Shown: positions 35,871 to 48,029 of the stretch, piece after piece
How positions within the stretch are numbered: the stretch's first letter is position 1
How the letters are laid out: the number at the start of each line of letters is the position of its first letter
NCBI RefSeq assembly: GCF_051020985.1
Contig: NC_135003.1
Coordinates: forward strand, 520,001-584,000
Source of the DNA: Nomia melanderi
Taxonomy: Eukaryota; Arthropoda; Insecta; Hymenoptera; Halictidae
Length of the DNA: 64,000 nt
Direction: 5' to 3'
Notes under the pieces: model-generated
Databases searched by the model: none
Told to the model about the DNA's origin: nothing
The model's input: the letters and a program-made list of their open reading frames with translations, nothing else
Translations under genes and position numbers: made by a program

Positions 35871-37205
35871 ACTCCGTTTGGTAATTACTTGGAAAAAGGA
35901 ATTGCTCATTGATCCTGGTCGCTTTGAAGTATGTTGTCAAGGTCATTATTCCCAGCTATTTTTCCATGCGTTATCACTGATCGGTCTTAGTTTCTGATAT
36001 AGGCGGAACTCTTTTCGGCATTATGTATTCAGTGCTGCGTACTGTTCTTAGGGTGTGCGGTGGATTTAAGTTGGTAGTTGATTATTGCTTTAGATAATGA
36101 ATGAAATATTAAATTTATTAGTAATATGCTTATGCAAAATGAAAAAAAAAAGATGAAGAACTCGACAAAAATTGACGTTAAATTTTCTCTAAAACGGGAC
36201 TACGAGTGCATTATTCCACCTTGATCATTTATTCCTTCAGAGTAACAGACTTTGTTTAACATTTAGAATACAATGGTTAGAATTGTCTTCTAGTTTAAAG
36301 TGTACATTACATTGGACACCTTGTATGTTCGTAGCCGTAGCCAAGGCGCAGCCGATGTCCTTACGTCCCGCTCGCAGGACTTATTCGCGAGTACGTGGCG
36401 CCACCCACAGGGTCGGGCTCTATGATGGGTGTGACTGGTGTTGGTATTCGCGGTGCATATTGCTACGTCCCGGCGGCTACGCGTAGAATACGAGAGAACC
36501 GCCTCTCGCAAAAGGTAGTCTTTCTCCTGAACGGCGGCGGCGGCGGTCCGCCGCGTCCGTCTCCGACCGGTGGCTCGTAAAATGCGCGGCTCGTGATTAG
36601 ACTGGAGACAATGCTCACGGGGCACGCGTTCGCCTGGCAGCGCCGTATTGTGCGCGTTTTTTTCTCGAACGGGACCACTTGATGCCATTTATTTGCATAC
36701 CGGGTGCGCAACCGGGACCAGGCCGATCTCAAGAGTAAAAGAGAATAAGAGAGGGAAAAGAGGGAGAAAGAGACAGAGAGCTGAAAGGCTCCGAGAGAGG
36801 CTCGTGCGTAACAGTAATCCTTTGAAACTGCCTGTCGTGTACCATCTGCCGCGCGACAGCGTTTCCGGCCCCGGGAATGCCACACGCTAAATCGCTCCCT
36901 GAGAAATCGCGATTTGACGCTGAATGCCTGGTTGTCGCCAACCTCGGCCGTAAAACTGTTGCTCCTTCGCTGAAAGAAACCCGTTCTCGGGCCCTGCACG
37001 GGATACTAACGCCACCGACATGCAATTCTTGGGGATTTCATTGGCTCGTGAATCTCGTTATGTCTCGGCCGCGAGGGTGTTTGAATTGTTTCGATCTCGG
37101 GAATTATCTTTCATCGTTGTGAACGATGACTTATCGTTACTTTTTCTTTGCGTCCGATGTTTGAGTCGGATACGTTTGTTCTTTGGTGTCGCAGGTCGGT
37201 GGTGC
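35871..37205. promoter_or_regulatory. AT-rich spacer, then GC-rich island 22
   Basis: The island spans about 36320-37205. It contains CGG x5 (36532-36547), GGCTCGTAAAAT at 36572-36583 (exact match to 10533-10544) and a purine-rich strand run at about 36727-36784. The 178-codon minus frame at 36463-36999 reads these low-complexity runs and is not credible. Confidence 0.3.
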
Positions 37206-38660
37206 TGATAGTTACGAGGACAAAATTGGGAGTTGTGCAATATTTCTTGCAAGCTTGGAACTATTTTTTAATGTTTATAGCTTTTAAGATGTGATGACAT
37301 AAAAAATAATACAGTTTTTTGTGGCATTTAATGAGTTTATTGGAAAAATTGTCTATGGCGTCGTTTCGTCTATTTTTTGCTGTTCTTATTGTTTTTTGTT
37401 TTATTCATATTCACATTTTGTGGAGATCAATCTTTTGTAGTTTATTAAACATTATGACATAACATTCAGTTAGAATTCAATCTTAAATTTCGTCTAATAT
37501 AACAGTGCATGAACTATTTAAGTTAAATAAACCCAACGTAATCTAACTGAAACTCAAAATTCGAGAAAAAAACATGAAAAATACCCTTACCTGAAGCCTT
37601 GTTCAAAATGTTCATTTACGAATGAAATATGTCCCTACATTCAGAACAGGAATATCACAAATATCAAAACTATCCTCATCTGAAAAACACGTTCGGTAAT
37701 TTAGAAAAATCATCGAAATCGGTGATCCCTCGTCCACACATTCGCTAAACAAGACAATCGTCACGAGCAAAGCCTTCCCGGCCGCGTTCGCTCACGAGTA
37801 GTACTCGAGTCCGGCCGTTAATCGGCGCGATTTGCTTCTAATTAGGGATTCTTTCGTCCCATTATTTGCCATCCGCCGTCCGTCGGGACGGGTATAAGGT
37901 CGATCCCGTGCGGACAGTCCAGCAGGCGCAGGCTAGGCCGATAGCGGGGACTATTTACGTCGCCGCGAACCGCTGTTGTTGGATCGGGGTACAGTTCAAT
38001 TCCGTTACGTGGACGTAGCCGTGGGCTTCCCACGCCAATTAAACATGACTCATTAACGGGCAGAAGCCGGTAGCCGGGATCGATGCCTGGCCGGGAGCGG
38101 GCAACCCTTCTATAACTCTGCAGAGGCAATCGGAACTAATCTCGGCCATCCTCTTCTCTACCGGCTGTTCTGCGATGCGATATTACCGCGGGTACCGGTA
38201 ACTGCATGCTGCCTGCACGCTGCACCGTACACCGGCCACGACGTCCGCCAGACCGCAATATTTCTCGTGGTTCTCGCGTGGTGTGCACACGTAATTGTGT
38301 GTAAAGACCCGCCGCGACCGACCGGCCAGATACATTGCTCTCGACCTCCCCTCTCGCCCCACCCCCTCCGCCGTCCAACCCCCTACCAGGCTAGCCAGCT
38401 GTCTACGTTTTGACGTTTACATTTTAATTCCGCCGGCCGACGGTAATTAGACGCGTCTGGGAAATTTAGACCGCGGGAACGTTTCGCTTTCGCGTCTTTC
38501 TAGCCGCGTTTTTCCCCTCTTTCGCAGCCATTCGATCCCGCCTGACGACCATTCGAACGACTTTATCAGCACGGGGGTCATCTCGATCGAGGGGAAATCT
38601 TGAGAAAGGTGTATTGCGTTCAATGGGAGCTTCGGGAATTATCTTTTCCTCGTATATCTT
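37206..38660. promoter_or_regulatory. AT-rich spacer, then GC-rich island 23
   Basis: The AT-rich part to about 37720 shows nothing. The island (37720-38575) has a C-rich pyrimidine tract at about 38338-38390 and TTCTAATTAGGGATT near 37836 (homeodomain TAATTA with a GGATT neighbour). Frames of 80-95 codons are shadows. Confidence 0.3.
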
Positions 38661-39290
38661 TCTTCTTTGCGCGGTTACGTAAGGTGTGTTTAATTGATGT
38701 TTCGTTTCGTCTTTGTGTTTCTGTATCCATTGTGGGTATGAAAAGGTGGGTGGCTGGAATCGTTAGTTCGAGATGGTGTTAGATTGGAAGATGATACTCT
38801 AACGGTAGAACTATCGAGCAATCGATTCGACTGATTTGTATTTCATTACGTAAATTTTAAGGGTACTATCTACTGAAATTCTGATTGATTTATATTTCAG
38901 AACGAGTATTATGAAATCAAATTGTTTTGTTCTCTTTAAAAGTAAACAAAGTATCTTACAAAGAGAAGAGATAGAAAATTTCAATTATAATGATTGCGAA
39001 GAAATGTTGAGGAAGGAATATTATTAGTTATTCATTCAACACGCGCACACGTCAGGGATTCCTTTTTTTTCTCCCATCTTTTCATTTTTCCTTTGTTTAT
39101 ATGGTTACATAAGGTGTACTTAATTGATGTTTTTCTTGTTTATATGATTACATAATGCGTGTTTAATTGATGTTTTCCCTTTTTCATATTTGGATATGTG
39201 TGGTAGATAGGGAAAGATCTTTCGTTAATTCGAGATGGTGTTGGATCGAAGGATGATTCTTTAAGGAGATTTGTGGAATTGATTTGAGGA
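38661..39290. repeat. Spaced direct repeat, 429-bp step
   Basis: GGTTACGTAAGGTGTGTTTAA (38672) recurs as GGTTACATAAGGTGTACTTAA (39101), followed in both by TTGATGTTT. A later block, TTCGAGATGGTGTT(A/G)GAT, recurs at about 38767 and 39229. The second copy has an extra internal duplication of about 44 bp (GATTACATAATGCGTGTTTAA at about 39147). This is an old segmental tandem duplication in non-coding DNA. Confidence 0.65.
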
Positions 39291-39774
39291 ATGCGCGAGG
39301 CTTCTTGAAGCTGAGAATCTGTTATAAATGATTGTTTGGATTGTTCGTGGTGATAGGATGAGTCGGAGATCGTATGATTTGGTTTTTAGAAGAAGGAATA
39401 GCGGAAGATTGTGGGAATGATTCCTGGGTGGATGAATGTTGAACCGCGCCTTCTCACAGTAGGCATATACCATTGTTCGTAAGTCATCGGATACTTATCG
39501 TCAGACAAAGTGAAATAAGATCGAATTGATCTTACCGAATTAGATACATTAAGGAATATTCAATAATTTTTACGTTGTAACGAAAATGTAATGAAATCAT
39601 TTATTCTTTGAAATTGATATTTTTCAGGTTATTATTATTTCTTTGAAATAAATTTCTATTTTATGTATTTGTAGATGACTGTATATAACAAATAATGTGT
39701 CTCTCTTGGTTCAATTTCAAATAGAATTTTAATAAGGCTATTTAAAAAACGATATCTAAGTGATATTTATCTTG
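39291..39774. other. AT-rich interval
   Basis: Nothing recognised; it lies downstream (minus strand) of the coding-like segment. Confidence 0.45.
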
Positions 39775-40198
39775 CTAGGAATGCAAGTATTGTGATAAAA
39801 GGAACTTTAGACATTCATAAAAGTGTGCTAACATTTCTTGCACATAAATATTTGTTTTCTCAAATATTCCTGTCAAGAATAAGTCTAAGGATGACAGATC
39901 TTGGCTAATAGAATCATTACATCCTACCATGTCTAATCTAACGATTGGCATACAAGCCATAAAATAAGAAACTAGAAATGATTGATCACTTGGAAATGTC
40001 CTATATACTAATGCTTCTTTACCATGATCCATGGAAGAGTAAAATATTATATAGTACCTGTATCGGCTGAACATAAATTAAGGCGATGTATAAATTAACA
40101 TATCTCTCGAAGTAATGATCTTTTCCCATTAATGGCTTCACACTTTTTAGCGCATAATGACGATCTCCTTCAACTAACGCAATAAAAAGTATACGATT
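39775..40198 (-). pseudogene. Two-part coding-like segment, unidentified protein
   Basis: Part one (40198-40058, minus) is exactly 47 codons after an acceptor-like TTTTTATTAG. It includes VEGDRHYALKSVKPLMGKDH and a helical stretch ending VQPIQ, then CAG|GTACTA. Part two continues without a gap in another phase for about 90 codons (to TAG at 39775-39777), including MDHGKEALVYRTFPSDQS and a hydrophobic C-terminal part. Both translations have balanced composition, unlike chance frames in this AT-rich zone. An exon with a frameshift, a decayed retrocopy, or an exon followed by an intron that happens to stay open all fit. I do not recognise the family. Confidence 0.4.
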
Positions 40199-41094
40199 CT
40201 AATAAAAACTTTTATTTACAACATTTTTAATACTTACATAATTATATACTACAATTAGAGACATAAATACAAAAAGTTATCAACCAAAATAACTATAATA
40301 ATATACAGTCCAATCAAATCTAATTTAATCAACTGAAACTCTTCTTAGAATTTTCTTAAAAAACGAAATATTTATTGCAGTAATAATTACCTAATAATTT
40401 TTTAGACATTAAAGTTCTCATAACTGTAGCGTATAGCATATAAAATAAGCTTAATAATGATTATATGTATTATTTAACGATACTTTATTCGGAACTGAAG
40501 TGAAATATAACTTTCACCCATTCGCACAGAATAATGTATCACACTCGTGATGTATTTTTGTATTTGTCGCGGTGTAATAATAAATATTAATACTTCATAT
40601 TGGGTTATTATTATATGTTATATAATATTATTAGGTTATATTGTTCATTTTTTCTGCAATACGAACTTCTAAGTATTTTTTGGATTATTCCTACACTGCA
40701 TCGCCTAACCGCATTTTCCCCACAAAACCCGCGTGAATGGGTTAAGTAACAATATATGTAGTAGATTGCACGGATAACTTTAGTCTTACAACTTTATGCA
40801 GGGCAAGCGAAAGATAAGTAACAAACAGGAATACGAAATCACAGTGTCTACAACAAACAGTAACGAGAAAATCAGTACCTCATTACGCAAGTTGCGACCG
40901 CGCTTCCTGAAGAAACTGGAACAGCTAGTTCCTTGAAATTTACCATATCCAAGATAATTTTGATTATCAACCTTTTTCATAAAAAATCCGAATTATGTAC
41001 CAAAATCTTAAACACTAAAAAACGAAAACTACGTATCAACCTCTCGTTATTTGAATAATTAAATTATTCATTTGCAGCTTTCGAATTTAGATAT
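40199..41094. other. AT-rich interval
   Basis: On the minus strand TTTCTTCAG followed 28 bases later by GAG|GTACTG (about 40880-40910) would form a micro-exon, but this may be chance. Nothing else seen. Confidence 0.35.
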
Positions 41095-42159
41095 CAAAGC
41101 TCGAAGTCTCCATTACGGCGACATTCGACCGTAAAAGTTAGAAAAAAGTAAAAACTTCCCAGCCAGCCAAAGCGGATGAAAACACGAATTCTTCCGATTG
41201 GATGGAAAGCGTTCGTTCTTCCAATTGGGAAGCGAAAAACCGCGGTTTTCCGTGCAGACGGGGAAGATCCGGCCGATAGGCTAACCTTTGTACTTTCAGG
41301 AATTTCTGTCAACTGCAACAAAATAACGGTACGTAAACTAGTAACAATACCCGTCCCCATCCGCGTCCCCCGTTGCCGTGCACGTATTATGCGAGCATTA
41401 ACTGTTCGACGATGCCGGGGCCAAGCATCGCTCGGTCTCTTCTCCCCGTCCGAGTTGTCGGCCGGGCCGATGACGCTGGAGGGGGCGACGAGGGGGTGAA
41501 TTATTGCCCGAAGATTTCGCGATCGCTTCCGATAGTCGTGGATTCCATCGTGGCTATCGTGCTTCCCGCCGCGCCGCGCCGCGCCGGTCGACGACAACGT
41601 TGCTGCCTGCATCGCTGAGCCCGTCCGTGGAATCTTTCGTCGTTTGATTGCTCGACGAATTTCATTTTTCCGGAGGGAGACAACACGGGGGATGCTCAAC
41701 GAGGTACGCGGACATGTTGCGCGGGATTTCAGTAATTTACCGATCCCTGCGGATCGATCGGATGCGTTTGCTGGGCGAAGTGCGCGTCGCTGTGTTCAGG
41801 AGACTAGGTGTTGTGGAACTTTTCCTTTTGGTTTGTAAATATTTTCTTGAATCGTTGAAGGTTAAGTATTATTGCGTCGGTGTGTTCCATGATTATTAGG
41901 TGGCACGGAAATTTTATTTTTATTTTGTATGATATTTTCTGTAATATCTTTTCTATAATTTCTATAATATAATATTTTCAGCTCGGTTTGTGGATCTTCA
42001 ATTATTGAAGGAAGTTTGTATTTGTTAGAAGCCTTGTTACTGTAATTATCAATGGTTATTTTACTGAAAATAGTAAGTAATTTGTGAAATTGTACTAATT
42101 TGTGCGTCGTACTTGTAGCGCAGTTTGTTAGAATCATTAAGTACCTGGAATTTCAACTT
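41095..42159. promoter_or_regulatory. GC-rich island 24, then AT-rich spacer
   Basis: The island (41095-41840) holds a CGCGC-type pentamer run at about 41568-41588. A 201-codon minus frame and three plus frames overlap across it; this mutual overlap and lack of motifs argue against coding. The spacer to 42159 shows only a Lys/Asn-rich chance frame. Confidence 0.3.
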
Positions 42160-42640
42160 CTGAGTCTTTTTTGGAATCCTCGTAGAGGAAACGCTGCCAG
42201 CATCGAGGTGCGAATGCTGGTCACGCAATCGCTGTAATAGTACTTGATAAGTATTAGAATCGAACAGAAACGTGGAAATCGGGACGAGCAGAAGCGATAG
42301 AACCGGGAGTCGCCGTCATCGGTTGTTCCTCAATGCGGATTAAAATTTATCGCACTGAAACGCTCCGCGATCACGCGATCGAGGAGCATGATCTCACGTC
42401 GCCGAAGATACCCGGCGATCCGCACCTACATCTCTCTGATTTCTAATTTCGATTTCTCATCGGATGTGGGTAAATAGGCAAATAACCGCCCACACGATCC
42501 CCCAACGTACGCGCGAGCCGATTCCATATACCTCGGTTATTCTTCTCGCCCGTTGTTATCGGGTGGCTCGATCCTGAGTCCATTTGAGAATCTGACGAAG
42601 AAACTGATTTCATCGATTTATTACTCATAACCAATCCGTA
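42160..42640. promoter_or_regulatory. GC-rich island 25
   Basis: Island at 42160-42560. Its minus strand carries ATG at 42634, then 34 codons rich in Ser (MSNKSMKSVSSSDSQMDSGS...) to AACCGAG|GTATAT at 42532-42530, the outline of a first coding exon. Initiation context and donor are only moderate. Confidence 0.25.
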
Positions 42641-43939
42641 CGAATAAATAAAAATACGTATAGAATGTGTATTCTGACTTTATCATTGGAAACGTTGCCA
42701 TTGTACAATAATTGAAATTTTGTGAAAATATTTCTTGCTATAATTACATGGTTCTGTGTGAATTAGAGTGTAGTGGTAATAACGACATTTTGTTCGTTTA
42801 GAAAAATATGGTTTAATTCATTTTGTTCACGCTGTTGTTTGAACTTACAATATGTTGCTTAGAATTAGAAAAGTCCGTAACTTCCTTTACGACATCTTTC
42901 GTAGAGTTTTGTAATGGATGAAACATTGGAGTCGTGGAAGCTATTATCGGAACGATAAATGAACATGCAAAGTTTTAACAATTTCATAACGAGTTTCAAG
43001 TGTTTCGACACTACGGAAATATGAACATCTTCGAATTTATATTTACCTGTTAGACACTTATGTGAGTTCCTAACTCCATCTCGATGATCTGAAAAGCTGT
43101 ATCACATTATTCAGGCCGTAATCGTTAATTTCGTGTTCGGTGAAATGTTTCTCAGAAAATTTCTAGCAATAATAGATGACGTTATTAACATTCGGATAGA
43201 AAAGAATCTATCATACGATATAATTCAAATGAAAACAAGAGATTCCAGGCTGTTAACCGTTAGACCGTGTTCATCAATTATACATACATCTACGGGGATT
43301 GAAGATATCACCGTATCATTCTTGAAAAATATTCTATCGTTCCACGGTTTCTCTCCTACTGTTCGATGATTCTCTAAATCAGTGGTTCCCAAATTTCTTT
43401 TATTTGTATACGTAATTTTATTGTTTATATTATCAATAAACTTACAAATAAACTTCCAAGGACATAGTGAGCAAAACTGAATACTTAATTAGCATGAAAA
43501 TTGAATTGCATTATTTATTACATACAACAAAACTAACAAATGTTCTCAAGCTCGTTTCGAAGCACATAGTTTCCTTTACGTCACATTCAATTGATACAGT
43601 ACACAGTTTCAAATCTGACCTCGCATTCAGCTAACAGTAAATGACACAAGAAGCTTAACAGGTGCCTTGTTCAAAATCGTTCACACATCAGATACCGAAA
43701 TGCATTCGTTATCATTTCAAAGTAAATATATTCCCATTTTATAACAATAGAACCACAACCCCTCAATCCTCGAAACATTAACCCCCACATTCTCTGACTT
43801 TAGCCCAACCCAAAGCCGAAAGCACAAAAATTTCCAAACAATGAGAGAATCTCAAAATTGGAAACCAACTTACAATCAATAATAGCTAATAATGTTCTAA
43901 CTAACAATTTAGATCACACCTTAAACATACTTCTCAGTA
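42641..43939. other. AT-rich interval
   Basis: The 78-codon plus frame at 43133-43369 follows an acceptor-like ATTATTCAG at about 43115, but has no donor or family likeness. No repeats seen. Confidence 0.35.
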
Positions 43940-44556
43940 CGCCAGGTTGCGCGCCACTGTCTCGAGCAATTAATCACGGCCGATGTGCTCGGGTCCCCAA
44001 TATCTTCTGTCCGAAATAACGCGCACAGAGCTCGGGTCGGATCGAAAGTTCCCCGGGCCGATTAGAATTTCAAATGGCACTTTACAGGACCGTTCCACGT
44101 TTCACGCGGCCGTCGGACATATTGCTCTTCCCGTTATCGCGGTCGGCGGACTCGCCGGATCCTAGGATCGGGATGATGCATCGCGCGCATCATGCGAGCG
44201 GAACGCTCTTTCTCTCTCTGCCGCGGCGTGGTGCGGCCGACAATAGATATTCCGCGACGCCCACGTTAGCGGGAGACAAAGGCCTGAATGGCCGGCAGAT
44301 GCACGGGTTGCGCCGACGTAATGCACCGACGTCCGTCGATTTAGAACGGAACGATGCACCGCGGCTCGTACGTACGTACGTTCGTTCGTTTATTCGTTCT
44401 TCGTGACGAAGGTGCGGTACGTGTACCGCCGACCGGCTGTCCCGTCCTTGCGTACACACGTCCCTACTGTACACGTCTCCTAGGCGAAGGACGGAATAAG
44501 TGTTCGTATCGTAACAATTTCGGCGTGGAAACAGATGCGTGTTGCTTGTAGATTAT
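43940..44556. promoter_or_regulatory. GC-rich island 26 with CGTA/CGTT tetranucleotide run
   Basis: CpG-rich block with tandem tetranucleotides (CGTA)n then (CGTT)n at about 44367-44390 and GGCCTGAATGGCCGG near 44282. The Arg/Ser-rich frames over it arise from the repeats. Confidence 0.25.
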
Positions 44557-44560
44557 TTAA

Positions 44561-45109
44561 TCCTTTGTCCTACTTTTTATTTCACAGTTGTGCTCAATAG
44601 GACTACTTCATCGGTAATAATTTACTAGTAAAAGACAACGATTTTATGTTTATTCTGTGTTTACGTTTACTTCAAGGGTTAATGATTGACAGTAGATAAG
44701 TGGTACATTTGTAGGAAAAATAAATAGTAACGTTTAGATTTGTCGAATTCACTTGAAAATTTTCATCGCGGGTCGCGCTCGTTATTATAGGAGTTAACTG
44801 TTGAGTGCAATGGTTTTGAAACACTTCTCGTCAATTTTTTTGAAAATAAATCATACATATTTGCATCCTTTGCACTCTGAATTTCTGTTACATTTTCCCC
44901 CGGTAATTTTGTATTATTTTAGGTGTTTTATTTGAAAGGTATTTCGAAAGACAGTTTATACTTGATAGAAAATAGTGGAAATAATTCTGTTTATTACTAT
45001 TATTGAAAATAATATAGTAACATAATACAGTTTAAAAATATCACGACAACGAAGCATACTTTTGAATAAATATGATATTCAGTCACATTCGACATAGGGA
45101 TGCAAAGAG
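44561..45109. mobile_element. TTAA-flanked element, about 549 bp
   Basis: TTAA at 44557-44560 and 45110-45113. Left end TCCTTTGTCCTA; right end reverse-complemented CTCTTTGCATCCCTA. The interior resembles 57568-57950: both have TTTACGTTTA or TGTACGTTTA, then a purine-rich GGTTAA word and, further on, AGATAAGT/AGATGAGT with a nearby ACTTGTA/CATTTGTA. No transposase. Confidence 0.5.
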
Positions 45110-45113
45110 TTAA

Positions 45114-46491
45114 TAGCTTAGAATATTTGTCATTTGCTTTCGATGATTCTGTTAGATCTTTGAAGAACACAATAGGTAAGCGTCGGTGCGATAACTATCT
45201 CGTTGTGAAAATTCAGTTCTCATAATATTTGCTATTTACTTTTAGTGATTTCGTTCTATTTTCGAGAAACGTAATAAGCGTCCGCACAGGAAATTTTGGC
45301 ATGAAACCAAGTACACATAGTTTCTAAACTATCTAATTGTTATTCGTAAAGATAAATTCAGTGTCTTTTAAAATAGATTTATGATCTGTTGTAAAGCAAG
45401 TAGATCGTTCAGGGATATCGGGTAGAGTAACATTTCCATTAAAAAAGCAACTCCACCAATAACAGCCACAGTACTTGCTATTGCAAATTAATAAACCCAT
45501 AATAATCATCGTTGCAGATATTTCTTTAATCGTAGAGATCGAATTTTCTACAAAAATCAGAAATTTGCTTGAATGTGCAACTAATAGAAACACAGTTGCA
45601 CATTTTCGCCTCGTAAATACTTTTGTCCCTCTTTGTACTGTACGTACATCGCTGGGACATACGTTCGTACGGATCGTGGTTACGTAATTCGGAGAAGAGT
45701 ACGCGGTCGGAGGAGCGACCGGTGACGACACCTTCCACGGAGAGGCGAGAGAGATCCGGGAGTGTCCACTCCGCGGAGGTATTGGGCCAGCCCACGTTCC
45801 GGCGGTCTATGCTTCCACCGGTGGAGATTCGTTGCCCGATACTCCGACGGATTCTGTTCCCCCGGACATTTTTCTGCGGCCACTCGATTCTAATTAGAGA
45901 GACCAGTTCCAGATCGTCGATCGATTCGATATAGTCTACTGGTAAAAGTCGCATTGCCTACTTGGCCGACTCGCGGGCCTGACAATTTTAGTTGGTTTCC
46001 GTGGTAGACGTTAACTATCATTAAACAATGATGTAAAAACACATTTATTCTAATCTTTTCTTTGCTGGTCTTATTTATTCGAAAGAAAAGGACAGTTGAT
46101 TTTCGTATGTTAAACGTAGTGGTGTCTCGACAGAAGGTGCTGGTGTATTTATGTATTTTCTTATTTACTAATTCCTGTGAATAAATACATATTTGTAGTT
46201 ATACGGGAGTGAAACTATGTATAACATTGAATATAATATTTCTTCTTTTTAAATTTCTTTAAAATATTCATCTTTTACCCCAGGGTTAACAATCCACAAG
46301 TCCGATTTTCATGTAAGAATAGTTAAAACGTTATTATACCAAAACTTTATTAATTCAAGTCTTATTTCTGTACAGAGAACATGTATTAACCTAATTTAAA
46401 GAAACAAGGGCTGATCCTTTTGCTGAAACCACTTTAATTTCTTTCACAATTTCGGCCTGACTAAATATACGTTATCAATTAATTATTAACA
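45114..46491. promoter_or_regulatory. AT-rich spacers around GC-rich island 27
   Basis: The island occupies about 45630-45990; the frames of 67-142 codons there overlap on both strands. AATAGGTAAGC near 45172 is an isolated donor-like site with no exon. The flanks show nothing. Confidence 0.25.
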
Positions 46492-46722
46492 CGTTGAATG
46501 CCGCACGATTTTAAGGTGCAGAATATGCGAAATGAAAAAGGTATAGTATTAAATGATTTCATTGAATTGCGTTGTTATTATCGCAGGTTTGTTTCGCTAA
46601 ATGTTACCGCATTAGGTAGCGTTATTTACAATATAGGAATGTTTTCATATAATTATCGTTTAATTGAGAGAATTACAGTGACTGAATTACGGTCACCGGT
46701 GACCCCCATGACATTCAACGTG
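46492..46722. mobile_element. TTAA-flanked MITE, 231 bp, perfect 11-bp ends
   Basis: TTAA at 46488-46491 and 46723-46726 flank perfect inverted ends CACGTTGAATG and CATTCAACGTG. A second palindrome, GTCACCGGTGAC (46691-46702), lies just inside the right end. Complete flanks and ends make this the best-preserved MITE here. The 94-codon frame across it is incidental. Confidence 0.75.
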
Positions 46723-46726
46723 TTAA

Positions 46727-48029
46727 CTAACCAGAAACAGATACTCCATACTTATTCCGGCTACGTTCGTTTCAAAGGATAACAGTTCATAACGGAAAAA
46801 TGATATTGAATATATAACCTAAAAAGGAATCAGTGACATTCACATTTGCGAAATTCTATTTGAAATCATCGCCTTGTAAGGCAAGGGGTTAATCGGGCGT
46901 CGTACATCTAGAAACCTGTGTCCACCCCTTTCCTCTTCGTTTTGTCACAGCTCCGACCGCAGGAACGCATTCTTCTTTATCGTTTCGCGTGGCTCGCGGC
47001 TCCGAGTTTTACGTCTACGAATTTACATGTCGACCGGCCTGCCGCAACGAGCATCGCATACCACTCGAGGTGTGGCCACACTGGCACACTCTCCCTCTTC
47101 GGCGTTCGTACGCATCCACACAAGCTTCGTCGGGATTCGTGTATACAGGGTGTAACCGGAATATATGACCCAGGCTCGGGAACCTGTTGTGCTTGTCCTA
47201 TGAATCAATGATGATCACGGTAACACGGGTACGAAAAGCTTCCCCCTTAGAGGGTGAAACGCACGCGTCGCGTCGCGTCGCTTCGATAGTGTTCGTGAGA
47301 TTAGCAGAATGAACGAAGTGGATATATCCAAAGTAAAATTGTGTGAGCTAGAGGCATTGTACTGACAGTGAGTGTATTCTTATTGATGGTTCTACACAGA
47401 TTAATGCGAACCTTATTGTACGCGAAAAAGTAAGTATGGATTCAGAAGACTTCTACAAATGATTTATGTGTCACGACAATTGGCACTACTTTAGATTTGG
47501 TTTATTTACAGTGTAGGTTTTAGGATTATATAGAACGAAGAGGACTGTATTAAATTGAATAAACGAGAATATTTGGAAAGTGTACGTTAATGTTTTTTTT
47601 TGTAGTTCGAATTTGAAAAGATTGAGTTTGAATTTAGGGTCCACGTGCCATCGAATGTAGCTCGATTAAACTCTATTCCTTGCTTACTTGATCTACTAAA
47701 ATTTCTCACAATTAGTTTATAATAGGGAATGCGCCTAGTGGTAAATATGTTCAGCTAATTTTTAAGGGATGTAGCCAAAAGGGAAGGAAACTGTTACTAA
47801 AATGTACTATTTAATAATTTAAACAATGCACTAACTTTATTTCGTCAATTGTCAGATCTATGAATCTAACTACATATCTGAGAAATCATAGCTCCGTTTA
47901 AAAAAATGTAGAAGAAACGAATGGACATCAGAAAAATCAAGTCAACAAATCACACGTAAATATTCCAAAAATTGCAATAATTAAACAAACTAAAAAAGAG
48001 TCTGAGAGAACACACTAATGGATACAAAT
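46727..48029. promoter_or_regulatory. GC-rich island 28 with repeat ends, then AT-rich spacer
   Basis: GCAAGGGGTTAA near 46881 is the right end of a TTAACCCCTTGC-type element. TATACAGGGTGTAACCGG (47143-47160) is an unpaired copy of the end seen at 57037. A TCGCG pentamer run lies at 47266-47281. The spacer from 47300 to 48029 holds one possible micro-exon (see rejected items). Confidence 0.3.

Noticed and set aside
36463..36999. 178-codon minus frame
   Set aside because: Built from a CGG run (poly-Pro) and a pyrimidine tract (Ser/Leu run); overlapped by at least six other frames.
41094..41699. 201-codon minus frame
   Set aside because: Spans a GC island with three competing plus frames; no motif or splice evidence.
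47400..47429. Possible 30-bp micro-exon (CTACACAG before, GTAAGTAT after)
   Set aside because: The signals are good but ten codons give no independent support; such pairs occur by chance in a window this size.
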